60,732 nt of DNA from Streptomyces sp. NRRL S-118 (lineage in GTDB: Bacteria; Actinomycetota; Actinomycetes; Streptomycetales; Streptomycetaceae): positions 380 to 61,111 of the forward strand of contig NZ_KL591025.1 of NCBI RefSeq assembly GCF_000716335.1, given 5' to 3'. The notes below the pieces were generated by a model. It did not search any database, was not told the origin of the DNA, and saw only the letters and a program-made list of their open reading frames with translations. Made by a program: the position numbers and the translations under genes. Position 1 is the first letter of the stretch; each line of letters begins with the position of its first letter. This document shows, in pieces, positions 7,966 to 16,569 of this stretch.

Positions 7966-8490
7966 TCACGAGTTCGGAGAATTGTCGGGCGAGCAGTCCC
8001 CGAGGCCGATGAGCAGTTTGCGCAGGAGACCGGCGAGTTCGTCCTGGTCACGGCGGCTCAGTTTGCTCAGGAGCTTCGTCTCCAGGTCGGCGTGGTGGAC
8101 GACCACTCCATTGACGAGCTCCCGGCCGGACTCGGTCAGTGTGACCAGCACGCTGCGTCGGTTCTGCGGATCGACTTCCCGGGTCACCAGCTCCCTGGCG
8201 ACGAGACGGTCGATCCGGTTGGTGATCGCGCCGGAGGTGACCATCGCGGACTCGACCAACTGTCCCGCCGTGAGCCGATACGGAGGCCCTGACCGGAGCA
8301 GCGTCCCCAGGATGTCGAACTCCCAGAGTTGCATGTCGTGCGTGGCGAAGTGATCGCGGAGCTCGCGCTCGAGCAGTCGGCAGGCGCGCTGGATTCGGGC
8401 CACCACGCCCATCGCCGTGGTGTCGATGTCGGGCCGCTCGATCCGCCACTGGTCGAGCCGCCGGTCGACGTTGTCCTGGCCGTCCCCCAC
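7966..8490 (-). CDS. MarR-family transcriptional regulator
   Basis: A 174-residue winged-helix repressor. The DNA-binding part runs from QLWEFDILGTLLRSGPPYRL through TAGQLVESAMVTSGAITNRI and the wing VDPQNRRSVLVTLTESGREL. The GTG at 8490 has GGAGG 10 nt upstream and is preferred to a TTG at 8517. Divergent from an EamA-family transporter gene. The intergenic region has three copies of a TCAACG-type palindrome, so it very probably represses the transporter and itself. Confidence 0.9.
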   Translation of the reverse strand: MGDGQDNVDRRLDQWRIERPDIDTTAMGVVARIQRACRLLERELRDHFATHDMQLWEFDILGTLLRSGPPYRLTAGQLVESAMVTSGAITNRIDRLVARELVTREVDPQNRRSVLVTLTESGRELVNGVVVHHADLETKLLSKLSRRDQDELAGLLRKLLIGLGDCSPDNSPNS

Positions 8491-8512
8491 GACTTCGCCG
8501 CCTCCGGAATAT

Positions 8513-8584
8513 CTCAACGTGAAGATGTTTGACGCCAGCGTAACAGGCGGCTAATTTCCTCAACGCTGAACATTTCAACGTTGA
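8513..8584 (+). promoter_or_regulatory. eamA promoter with MarR operator palindromes
   Basis: -35 TTGACG (8529-8534), 17-bp spacer, -10 TAATTT (8552-8557) drive the transporter gene. The perfect palindrome TCAACGTTGA (8575-8584) and the near copy TCAACGCTGA (8560-8569) sit at the predicted transcription start. A third, degenerate copy TCAACGTGAA (8513-8522) lies on the MarR side. The placement fits repression by occlusion. Confidence 0.75.
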
Positions 8585-8595
8585 GAGGAATCAAG

Positions 8596-9540
8596 ATGCG
8601 GACCCTGAGCCGTGGCACGCACGCGGGACGTGCTTCCCTGTCCGGCGGCACGCTCGGCGTGACCGCCCTGACCGCGCTCGCGCCGGCCGGATGGGGCACC
8701 ACGTATCTGGTCACCACCGAGTTCCTGCCCTCCGGCCACCCGTTGGGGTCCGGTGTGATCCGCGCGCTGCCGGCGGGGCTGATCCTGCTCGCACTCACGC
8801 GCAAGCTGCCGTGCGACGAGTGGCTGTGGCGCGCGTTACTGCTCGGCGCGCTCAACATCGGCGCGCCGTTCGCGCTGTTGTTCGTCGCCGCCCAGCACCT
8901 GCCGGGTGGCGTCGCGGCAACCCTCTTCGCCGTCCAGCCGTTGCTCGTCGTCGGCCTGGCCCTCCTGCTGCTCGGGGAGAAGCCCACCCGCTGGCGGCTC
9001 GGCTGGGGCGTGGCCGGGGTGGTGGGCGTCGGCCTGATCGTGTTGCGCGGCCGGCTCTCCTTCGGCCTCCCCGGCGTGCTCGCCGGCCTCGCAGCCGCCG
9101 GCGTGATGGCCGGCGGGATCGTCCTGACCAAACGCTGGGGCCGCCCGGAGGGCGTCGGCGCGACGACCGTCGCCGGCTGGCAGCTCACCGCCGGCGGTCT
9201 CGTGCCCGTCCCGTTCGCGCTCGCCTTCGAGGGTCTGCCGACGGGGCTGGACGCTCGTGCGATCGGCGGCTACGCGTGGCTGGCCGGCGTGGGTGCCCTG
9301 CTCTCCTACCCGGTGTGGTTCCACGGCATCGGCAAGCTGCCCGTGGTCGCGGTGTCGTTCCTCCCGCTGCTCTCGCCCGTGATCGCCACGATCCTGGGCG
9401 GGTTGTGCCTCGGCGAAACCCTGACGCCCTGGCAGGGCGTCGGATTCGTGCTCGCACTGACCGCCGTCACCGCCGGGCAGTCGACCCCCTCCACCGTCCG
9501 GAACCTCGTCCGTGTCCCCGCCCCCAGGAACGGGGCGTAG
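8596..9540 (+). CDS. EamA/DMT-family exporter
   Basis: A 314-residue drug/metabolite transporter with ten hydrophobic helices in two EamA halves (first ending LGEKPTRW, second with LGETLTPWQGVGF). It probably exports a small metabolite or toxic compound whose binding releases the divergent MarR repressor. The ATG at 8596 has GAGAGGAA just upstream. Codon 81 is TTA (8836-8838), the rare leucine codon read by the bldA tRNA in Streptomyces, so expression should be developmentally limited. Confidence 0.9.
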   Translation: MRTLSRGTHAGRASLSGGTLGVTALTALAPAGWGTTYLVTTEFLPSGHPLGSGVIRALPAGLILLALTRKLPCDEWLWRALLLGALNIGAPFALLFVAAQHLPGGVAATLFAVQPLLVVGLALLLLGEKPTRWRLGWGVAGVVGVGLIVLRGRLSFGLPGVLAGLAAAGVMAGGIVLTKRWGRPEGVGATTVAGWQLTAGGLVPVPFALAFEGLPTGLDARAIGGYAWLAGVGALLSYPVWFHGIGKLPVVAVSFLPLLSPVIATILGGLCLGETLTPWQGVGFVLALTAVTAGQSTPSTVRNLVRVPAPRNGA

Positions 9541-10068
9541 AAGCACCCGGAGTCCGCCTGTCGGCTCCCGGAGCGCCTCCGGCCGGCGGGAACACGCCGC
9601 AGCAGTGGCCGTGACAGCGGGCTGGTCACGTACAGCCGCTCGAATGGGGATCCGCGCCGCGTCGGCCGGCCGGTCCCGGGCGATGGAAGGCGTCGGCCCC
9701 GGCCGAATCGTCCGTCGTGCGGAACCTCACCCGGCGTCGGCCTCCAGGCCGCGGGGCCCTGCCGCGGCGGCGTGCCCCGGAAGTGTGGCGGTCTTCCAGG
9801 ACGAGTTCGGTGGCCTCGCGCACCATGCGGCTGTCGGGCACGGTGCTGGCGGCGCGGCCATGACGTCCTCCGCCGGCGGGCTCCGCCCACGCCCGCCCCC
9901 GTACGGGATTCCACCCGGAGTGTCCGCCAGGACACAGGGCCCCGGATACGGACACGGCGCGTGTCTGCGTACGAGGTTCGCACAGTCGTCGGGCGCGTGC
10001 TCGCGAAGCCGCGCGAGCGTGGGAGAGTAGACGCAGCTTCGGGGATCTTGCGTGCGGAGGTGGCGGGC
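9541..10068. other. Non-coding stretch; possible HD-protein relic
   Basis: No supported gene. On the minus strand around 9785-9855 a short frame reads VPDSRMVREATELVLED, which resembles the segment opening Streptomyces HD-domain proteins (PDSxxxREATEL). It may be a ~20-residue relic. The stretch also contains the promoter region of the SpoIIE-type gene. Confidence 0.4.
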
Positions 10069-11817
10069 GTGGTGGCGGGTGCCGACGGCGATGCGGGCAA
10101 GGCGGCGGGGCCTGCCGCGGCCGATGTCTTCGACGGTCTCGAGGCTGCCGCGTACCTGGTGGACGAGCAAGGCGTGATCGCCAGGGTGACCGCGCGGGCG
10201 GAGGCCCTGTTCGGGTGGTCCGCCGGGGAGATGATCGGTCAGGACGCCCACGCTCTGCTGCACCGGGACAGCGGTGGACGCACGATGCCGCGCGCGCAGT
10301 GTCCGATGATGCACGCCTTCCTGGGGCGGCACGTCGAGTACGACGAGCGGGGCTGGTTCGAGCGGGCGGACGGTGAGCTGCTGGAACTGTGGTGGCTGGT
10401 CGTCCCCTGCTCCTTGGGACAGGCCGGGAAGGGCGCGTTGGTCGTCTTCCGTGAGTCGTCGCCCGGTGCGGCCGCACAGGGCGCGGGCACAGTTCCCGCG
10501 GGGGCTCCGACGGAGCTCGACCGGCTCGCCCTGCTCGCCGAGACGACGACGCGCTTGACCTCCACGCTGGACGTGGAGGAGGCGCTGAGCCGGCTGGTCG
10601 AGCTCCTCATGCCCCGCCTCGCGGACTGGGTGGTGATCGATCTGCTGGTCGAGGGCGGCGATGTGCGGCGCGCCGCCGTGGTGCACCACGACGACGGTGC
10701 CCTGGTCCACCGGCGGGACCTGGAGGGCATGCTGCCCCCGGTGCCGGAGGAATCGCCGATGCCGCTTTCCCGTGCGCTGCGCGGCGCGGCGTCGGCGCTG
10801 GCCGGGCCCGACACGTACCGCGGCCCGGCGGATTCCGGCATCGCCGTGGAGCAGCAGCGGCTCTTCAAGGCGACCGGGATGCACTCGGCCGCCATCGCCC
10901 CGATCCGCACCGTGCGCGAGGTGCTCGGGGCGCTGACCCTGGGTCGCTCCGGGCAGCCGGCCGCGTTCACCCCCGCGGATCTGTCCCTGCTGGAGGACAT
11001 CACCCGCCGGGCGGGCCTCGCGCTGGACAACGCGCGCCTCTACCAGCGCCAGCAGCGCGTGGCCGAGACCATGCAGCGGCATCTGCTGCCGCACCTGCCC
11101 ACCGTGCCGGGCCTGCTGATGGCGGCGCGCTACCTGCCGGCGCCCCATGCCTCCCAGGTCGGCGGTGACTGGTACGACGCCTTTCCCTTCACCGACGGTA
11201 CGACGGCCCTGGTGATCGGTGACGTCGGCGGCCATGACCTCGACGCGGCCGCCGGAATGGCGCAGTTGCGGAACATGCTGCGTGCCTTCGCGTGGTCCCA
11301 GGAAGGCCCGCTGAGCCATGTCGTCCAGCGGCTCGACGAGGCGGTGGAGCACATCGCCGAGGCGTCCACGGCCACGCTCGTCCTCTCGCGCGTCGAGAGG
11401 CGGGCGAGAGGCGGCTGGTGGCTCCGGTGGACGAACGCGGGCCACCTCCCACCGCTGCTGGTGGAGCAGGACGGCCGGGCGCGTTTCCTCACCGCCGGTG
11501 GTGGCATCATGCTCGGCACCCGCGCCGCGCTCCCCCGGGCCGACGCCGAGGCGGCGCTGCCGCCCGGGTCGACCCTGCTGCTCTACACCGACGGCTTGAT
11601 CGAATCCCGCAGCCACAGTCTGGACGACGGGCTGGCCCGCCTGCTCACCGAGGCCACGGCGCAGGCCGGGCAGCCGCTCGACGCCTTCTGCACCGTACTC
11701 CTGGAGCGTGTACGGCCCGAGGACAACGACGACGACGTCGCCGTCCTCGCCCTGCGCATCCCTGACCCGGAGGACGCCGAGGACGCCGTCGGCCCCGAGG
11801 TTCCGGGCACGCCCTGA
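10069..11817 (+). CDS. PAS-GAF-SpoIIE protein serine phosphatase
   Basis: A 582-residue PP2C-type phosphatase. Order: PAS (~20-120, EAAAYLVDEQGVIARVTARA), GAF (~150-310, LTSTLDVEEALSRLVELLMP to ITRRAGLALDNARLY), linker helix with QRHLLPHLP, and the SpoIIE domain (~340-565) with VGGDWYDAF, GDVGGHDLDAAAGMAQLR, NAGHLPPLL, LLYTDGLIE and DDDVAVLAL. The metal-binding aspartates are present. It should dephosphorylate a STAS-type anti-anti-sigma factor; one lies at 18033. The GTG at 10069 follows GGAGG by 8 nt; the longer upstream open frame is not PAS-like. Confidence 0.88.
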   Translation: MVAGADGDAGKAAGPAAADVFDGLEAAAYLVDEQGVIARVTARAEALFGWSAGEMIGQDAHALLHRDSGGRTMPRAQCPMMHAFLGRHVEYDERGWFERADGELLELWWLVVPCSLGQAGKGALVVFRESSPGAAAQGAGTVPAGAPTELDRLALLAETTTRLTSTLDVEEALSRLVELLMPRLADWVVIDLLVEGGDVRRAAVVHHDDGALVHRRDLEGMLPPVPEESPMPLSRALRGAASALAGPDTYRGPADSGIAVEQQRLFKATGMHSAAIAPIRTVREVLGALTLGRSGQPAAFTPADLSLLEDITRRAGLALDNARLYQRQQRVAETMQRHLLPHLPTVPGLLMAARYLPAPHASQVGGDWYDAFPFTDGTTALVIGDVGGHDLDAAAGMAQLRNMLRAFAWSQEGPLSHVVQRLDEAVEHIAEASTATLVLSRVERRARGGWWLRWTNAGHLPPLLVEQDGRARFLTAGGGIMLGTRAALPRADAEAALPPGSTLLLYTDGLIESRSHSLDDGLARLLTEATAQAGQPLDAFCTVLLERVRPEDNDDDVAVLALRIPDPEDAEDAVGPEVPGTP

Positions 11818-11828
11818 CCCGGCGCCGC

Positions 11829-12566
11829 TCAGCCGCCCGTCGGCCGCAGCACGAGGCAGACGAAGCCCAGGACGTCCCGGTGCACGCGCAGCCACTGGTC
11901 ACGGTGGACGGTGGCCGCTTCGAGCGCCTGGGGACTGTCCGGATCACCGGGGTGGTCCAGGGCCCATGAGGCCAGCGAGCCCGTCCAGGCCCATTCGTAG
12001 TCGTCGAGCTCCCGACGGGTGCTGACATGGCCGTGGACAGGTGTCCACCCGTCCGCGACGACCCGGTCCAGCGTGGTGGGCAGGTCGGTGAGGTCCCCGA
12101 GCAGCTCGACGGCCTCGGGCGAGGGCTCACGCTCCCAGAAGCCGTCACCCACCAGGACACGTCCCCCGGGGGCCAGGTGCTTGCGCGCCGCCTCGAGGGT
12201 CGGGAGCAGACCACCGAAGGCATGCGTGGCGCCGACGCAGAGCACCAGGTCGAAGGCGTGGGGCGCGGCGAAGTCTGCGGCGTCCTGGTGGTGGAGGACC
12301 AGGCGCTCCTCGACGCCGAGTTGCAGCGCGGTCCGACGGGCGCGCGCCAGCGAGCTCCGGGCGAGGTCGACGCCCACGGCGCGCGTCCGCGGATGCGCGC
12401 TCAGGGCACGCAGAAGCCACTCACCACCGCCGCAGCCGAGGTCCAGTACGCGCTCGTCGCCGCGCGGGAGGCTCTGCTCCAGCAGTCGGCGCACGGAGGC
12501 GTCATCGAGCGGGGCGGCGATCGGATGATCGGCGTGCGCGCGTCGGGATATCTGTTCACGGTCCAC
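11829..12566 (-). CDS. Class I SAM-dependent methyltransferase
   Basis: A 245-residue methyltransferase with motif I VLDLGCGGGEW, motif II-like AVGVDLARSSLARAR, an acidic VLHHQDAADF and the post-I strand FDLVLCVGATHAFGG. The substrate is not apparent. Its stop is 11 bp from the stop of the convergent phosphatase gene. The GTG at 12566 (VDREQISRRAH) was chosen because upstream codons are Arg/Gly/Pro-rich filler. Divergent from the GNAT gene, with 149 bp between starts. Confidence 0.82.
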   Translation of the reverse strand: MDREQISRRAHADHPIAAPLDDASVRRLLEQSLPRGDERVLDLGCGGGEWLLRALSAHPRTRAVGVDLARSSLARARRTALQLGVEERLVLHHQDAADFAAPHAFDLVLCVGATHAFGGLLPTLEAARKHLAPGGRVLVGDGFWEREPSPEAVELLGDLTDLPTTLDRVVADGWTPVHGHVSTRRELDDYEWAWTGSLASWALDHPGDPDSPQALEAATVHRDQWLRVHRDVLGFVCLVLRPTGG

Positions 12567-12715
12567 CGGCGGAGCCTGACACGCCGGGCGATGCCCCGCA
12601 CCTGATTTCCGGCGGAGCCCCCGGGGCCGCAAGCCGCAGGCGGGCGCCGGCGCCGAGGAGGTCCGGCAGGCGTCTCGCGATGGTGCCCGGCGCACGGGGC
12701 CTAAGGTACTGCGTC

Positions 12716-13300
12716 GTGAACCGACACATGACCTCCGCACCCATAAGCACCCACTCCGACCTGGCCGTTGACCGCCCGCGGCAGCATGAGGGGCTGTTCT
12801 TCCGCAGGGCCGGGGAGCACGACCTGGCGGAGCTCGTACGGCTCCGCGACGACGCGGCACGCTGGCAGATCGACCGCGGGATCGACCAGTGGAAGCCCGG
12901 CGAGCTGCGCGAGGACCACTTCCGCGCACGCCTCGAGGACGGCGAGGTGTGGATCGCCGCTCTCGGCCCGCAGGGTCCGGTGGCCGGAGCGTTCGAGTTG
13001 TGGTGGGACGACCCGGCGGCCTGGGGCGTCCAGCCCCCGACAGCGGGCTACGTCCACCGGCTGATGACCGACCGCCGTACCGCGCCTCCGGGCACCGGAC
13101 GCCGGATGCTCACCGAGGCGGAGCGCCGCATCGCCGCTGTCGGCCGCACCGTGTGCCGGCTGGACTGCCTCGCCACGAACCCGCGGCTGCGGGAGTACTA
13201 CGAAGCGGCGGGATACACGGTCGTGGGCGAGCAGGGCTCCAAGGACGGCGGGCTCGGTGGAACCTACGCCGTCACGCTGCTGGAGAAGCACCTCCCGTAG
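12716..13300 (+). CDS. GNAT-family N-acetyltransferase
   Basis: A 194-residue acetyltransferase. The fold is seen from LFFRRAGEHDLAELVRLRDD through AGYVHRLMTDRR, the acetyl-CoA loop PPGTGRRMLTEAERR and the C-terminal CLATNPRLREYYEAAGY. The YVHRLMTDRR pattern resembles aminoglycoside 2'- or 6'-acetyltransferase-like members, but the substrate is unknown. The GTG at 12716 lies 9 nt after TAAGGT (12702-12707), which could be a -10 of a leaderless transcript; an ATG four codons later is the alternative. Confidence 0.82.
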   Translation: MNRHMTSAPISTHSDLAVDRPRQHEGLFFRRAGEHDLAELVRLRDDAARWQIDRGIDQWKPGELREDHFRARLEDGEVWIAALGPQGPVAGAFELWWDDPAAWGVQPPTAGYVHRLMTDRRTAPPGTGRRMLTEAERRIAAVGRTVCRLDCLATNPRLREYYEAAGYTVVGEQGSKDGGLGGTYAVTLLEKHLP

Positions 13301-13766
13301 GGCCACGGCGCCCTCGTCAGGGGGTGCGCCGCGGCGGCGCGACTGTGGTCCGCGCGCTCGCCGCCGGCGGAGACCGCGGCCGTGGCGAGCGCCTCCTGCC
13401 ACGCGGTGCGCCACCCGGCCGGCGCGGGGCGGGCCGTGAGTGCCGTTGCTCCCGGGCCGGCAGCCGCCTCACCTTCGGGGCTCCTGCGTCAGGGGGCGCT
13501 CCGGCCGAAGCCCCCGGACCTGGCCTCCAGCTTCGGCGATGTATGCCGAGGACCTGCACCGACGCATTCAAAGAAATTGTTTCCGGCCATACCTCTGTAC
13601 CGGCGACTGGTTCGGGTGCATGCTGTGACCTGCGCTGCTGCTCGCAACCCCCGTCGAGCAGCAGCGCAAACCGGCCTCGCCCGCGCTCACGCCGGGCGGG
13701 TCGCGCCGCACCTCCCGGCTCCCCACGGGAGGCCCGGCGCATGTCCCTGCACAGACGGAGGGCCAT
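13301..13766. other. Intergenic stretch without a recognised gene
   Basis: No supported coding region on either strand. The interval includes a locally AT-richer patch (13560-13630) that may be the promoter region of the small gene at 13767. No clear terminator hairpin was found. Confidence 0.5.
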
Positions 13767-13961
13767 ATGAGCGACGAGCACACGACGCGGTGTCTCACCC
13801 TGCCGGACGGGTCCGTGATCCGTACCGCGATCCCTTCATCAGACATGGACCTGCCCGACGAGCAGTTCTTCGGCAGGTATCCGGCGGTCCGGGACCTCGC
13901 GGAGCGCTGGGCCGCGGAGGCGTGGGACCCCGGCAGCCAGGAGCTGTCCGGCGGATCATGA
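13767..13961 (+). CDS. Small hypothetical protein (64 aa)
   Basis: A 64-residue acidic protein beginning MSDEHTTRCLTLPDGSVIRT and ending WAAEAWDPGSQELSGGS. The ATG is preceded by GGAGGGCCAT, a strong ribosome-binding site, which is the main reason to call it real. No domain, signal peptide or membrane segment is seen. I do not recognise it. Confidence 0.6.
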   Translation: MSDEHTTRCLTLPDGSVIRTAIPSSDMDLPDEQFFGRYPAVRDLAERWAAEAWDPGSQELSGGS

Positions 13962-14059
13962 TGCTCGTCAGGGTGCTCGCGTGGCGAGGACGGGCGTGAG
14001 CAACGAGACGGACAGCATGCTCTGCCTGTGGGTGGAGCCGGGGGGGGACCGATCACTGG

Positions 14060-14491
14060 ATGCGTCCGGGCGGGGTGTTCACCGTTGTGACGCGGACAGC
14101 ACCCGAGGAATCCCCATTCGATGTCGTCGTTCACAGCCAGGGCGTCAGGGTGTGGGTGAACTCGGCCAACGATTCCGAGGTCTTCGACAAGAACGGCCTG
14201 GACCGAGTAGTGCAGGGCGTTCTGGCGGCCCGTCACGTCCACGCGACGTCGCGGGGCGAGCCGGAGGGCGAGAACGCCGTGCCGAGCTGGGTGCCGGCTG
14301 GTGCGGTGGTCGTCCCTCGGCGCAGCAGGGGCCGCCCCACGGAGGGGCGGCATTGGTACGGACAGCGCCGGCACCGTCCTCACCCCCGAGGAGGCGGCCA
14401 GCTCCGCGGTCAACGCCGACCTTGGAGGCCGGCACACCTCGGGGGCCCTGGGCCGCTGAACCCGGTTGCCCTCGCGGGGCGCGGTTCATAG
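14060..14491 (+). CDS. Doubtful hypothetical ORF
   Basis: An open frame of 143 codons. The first ~90 residues (starting MRPGGVFTVVTRTAPEESPF, with FDVVVHSQGVRVWVNSAND) have ordinary Streptomyces codon usage and could be a real or decayed protein. The last ~50 residues are Arg/Gly/His/Pro filler, suggesting a frameshifted end. No family recognised; start and extent are uncertain. Confidence 0.3.
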   Translation: MRPGGVFTVVTRTAPEESPFDVVVHSQGVRVWVNSANDSEVFDKNGLDRVVQGVLAARHVHATSRGEPEGENAVPSWVPAGAVVVPRRSRGRPTEGRHWYGQRRHRPHPRGGGQLRGQRRPWRPAHLGGPGPLNPVALAGRGS

Positions 14492-14512
14492 GCCGGAGTA
14501 CTGTGCTGCCCC

Positions 14513-15784
14513 ATGAAGATCGAATGTCTTCTCGAGGAGCTGAACAGCGACGACGCGACGCGTGTGGAGGCCGCTGCCGCACGGCTTGCGGAACAGGCCG
14601 ACAGCGTGCTGCGGACCCTGCTGCGGAATCTGGGCGATGCTCGGCGAGCCTCTGATCTGAAGCCGGTCATGGAGGTGTTGAGGCGCATCGGGCCATCCGC
14701 CTTCGACGCCCTGCTGGCGGCCTGGCGCGCGAAGCAGGTGTCGGACTGGGATGCGGACCGACTCCTTGCGTCGTTCGACGAGCGCTGCGCCGACCAGTAC
14801 GCGGCCCTGGCGGCCGATCCGGACTTCGGGACGTCGGACAGCGGCTTCTCCGGGCTCGCCAGGCTGCGGGTGGACACCGAGGCCGGACTGACGGCCTTGG
14901 TGGGCTGTTTCGCCCGCGGCGGCCGCATCCCCTACAAGGCATCCGACTACGCTCGGCTGCTGCACGATTGCTTCCGTCCGCGGCTGCGCTCCCTGCGCCG
15001 TGACCCGGCCGCGCCCCCGGCGATCCGGCGGGCCGCGAGGACCGCACTGGTGGCGGGCGGCGGCGTCGACGCGCTCGACGACCGCGATCGGGCGGCGGTC
15101 GAGCGGCTGATACGGGTCAAGATCCTGGACGAGATTCCCGAGCTTCCGTCGACGACCCTGAGCGGCTGGTGGATGGCCGTGCCCGGGGCGTCGTACGAAG
15201 GGGTCTTCGAGGCCCTCGGCCTGCACGACCGGCGGCCGCTCACGGTCGCGGCCGGCATCGAGGCCGCGGAGGGCCGATGGATCCAGGTACCGGGGCCGGA
15301 CGGCGCCGACCGCACCGTGGGGCGGGTCTTCGTCACCCCGGAGCTGAACGGATGGCGCCTGGTCTTCGGCGCCTTCGAACTGCTCATCGGCGACGATCTC
15401 TGGGATGGCATGATCGAAACGGCCGAGCGTGTCAGCGTCCACTGCGGCCAGGCCCAGTTCTTCTTCCTGGACGACGCCGGTGGCTCCGACATATGGATGG
15501 TCGCCGAGAAGGGCCGGGTGATCCGCCGGTACGCGGCTGAGGGCGACCCCGAATGGGAGGGCGACCCGCTGCCGTGGGAGACCCTCGCGGCCGACGAACC
15601 GGGCTTCGACCCCGAGTACGACGAGCGCAACGCGGGCACCACGGGCGCACGGTCCGCCTGCGGGCACCTCTCGGTCGACCCCGGCGAGGTCGGCCCGGAC
15701 ACCGAGCGGCGGGGTCACGGCTGGCTGGCTATCACCTCACCGGGAGTCGGGCACGGCGCGTTCCCCGGGACGCTCCGCCTTTAG
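14513..15784 (+). CDS. HEAT-repeat-like hypothetical protein
   Basis: A 423-residue cytoplasmic protein. The N-terminal ~110 residues look like alpha-helical HEAT-type repeats (MKIECLLEELNSDDATRVEA, DLKPVMEVLRRIGPSAFDAL). The middle and C-terminal parts have a globular beta-rich pattern (TVGRVFVTPELNGWRLVFGA, IWMVAEKGRVIRRYAAEGDP) common to Streptomyces hypothetical proteins; function unknown. The start ATG has only a weak upstream GGAG 15 nt away and may be leaderless. Confidence 0.78.
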   Translation: MKIECLLEELNSDDATRVEAAAARLAEQADSVLRTLLRNLGDARRASDLKPVMEVLRRIGPSAFDALLAAWRAKQVSDWDADRLLASFDERCADQYAALAADPDFGTSDSGFSGLARLRVDTEAGLTALVGCFARGGRIPYKASDYARLLHDCFRPRLRSLRRDPAAPPAIRRAARTALVAGGGVDALDDRDRAAVERLIRVKILDEIPELPSTTLSGWWMAVPGASYEGVFEALGLHDRRPLTVAAGIEAAEGRWIQVPGPDGADRTVGRVFVTPELNGWRLVFGAFELLIGDDLWDGMIETAERVSVHCGQAQFFFLDDAGGSDIWMVAEKGRVIRRYAAEGDPEWEGDPLPWETLAADEPGFDPEYDERNAGTTGARSACGHLSVDPGEVGPDTERRGHGWLAITSPGVGHGAFPGTLRL

Positions 15785-15844
15785 GGTGCGTGCAGGGTCC
15801 GCGGCCCGCTCGGCCGCCCCCCGGGCCGCGATGGAACAGCCCCG

Positions 15845-16138
15845 CCCGTCAGCCTCTACCTCACTTCCTTCACGGCCCGGACGGCATGGAAGTACTCCCG
15901 CCTGGTCCTTGCCCTGATCTACCGGGACACCGGCTGCCTCATGCAAACCCTCAGCCTGGCCGCCACCGACCTGGGGCTCGCCGCCTGCCCGATCGGAGCC
16001 ATCGACGCCTCCTCGAGCGCCTCGTTCCTCACCCCCTGCCAGGACCGGCTCATCCACGTCGGAAGCCTCGCCCTCGGACTGCCCCGCACCGACGAAGCGC
16101 CGACGCCTGTCCTCCGCCTTCAGGACCTCCACCACTGA
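15845..16138 (+). pseudogene. 3' remnant of a SagB-type nitroreductase-fold oxidoreductase
   Basis: The frame reads VSLYLTSFTARTAWKYSRLV and then MQTLSLAATDLGLAACPIG, the conserved end of SagB-type dehydrogenases. These are FMN-dependent and oxidise azolines in thiazole/oxazole-modified peptides or act in related pathways. The N-terminal half with the FMN-binding region is absent and there is no start codon before the conserved block, so it is a 5'-truncated relic. No cyclodehydratase or precursor-peptide gene is nearby. Confidence 0.72.
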
Positions 16139-16217
16139 GCCGTTCCGTTTCCGTGCGGCCCTGGGCGAAGCCTGGCCCGCACCCGGCCCGGCTCCCGCAG
16201 CCCCGTGGAGGAGCCCG

Positions 16218-16463
16218 TCAGAAGAGCGGGGGTGCCTCGACGCCTTGAGCGGGGGCGCCCCTGGTGTCCTGCCCGTCGGGCAGCTCCTCCTGGTACATGG
16301 TGGCGTCGACCGCCGGTACACGCCGCATGCTGCCCTCGCACAGGACGAGGGAGCGTGCGGTGCGCTTGTGGTCGTGAACGGACACCATGCCGAGCACGCT
16401 GGTGGGCGCGCCGGCGTAGACCCCGCCGCACACGGGGCACTTGACTCGAGGACGCCTGGCCAT
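16218..16463 (-). CDS. Small zinc-ribbon-like hypothetical protein
   Basis: An 81-residue protein beginning MARRPRVKCPVCGGVYAG, with one CPVC knuckle near the N-terminus and a single later Cys (VLCEG), so a complete four-Cys zinc site is not certain. No further domain. A GTG six codons upstream (16481) is an alternative start. It is divergent from the PucR-type regulator and may share its promoter region. Confidence 0.55.
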   Translation of the reverse strand: MARRPRVKCPVCGGVYAGAPTSVLGMVSVHDHKRTARSLVLCEGSMRRVPAVDATMYQEELPDGQDTRGAPAQGVEAPPLF

Positions 16464-16569
16464 GGGGCAAGTGTCGTACACGGCACTGACAACCGGTAGG
16501 CGCGTCCTGCCGGTCGCGCGCGGTCCCGGGCCCCGAGGCCGTGCGACGACCGGCGCATATCATCGGGTC

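Noticed and set aside
9727..11895. 722-codon open frame on the minus strand
   Set aside because: Antisense to the PAS-GAF-SpoIIE phosphatase gene and without any recognisable domain.
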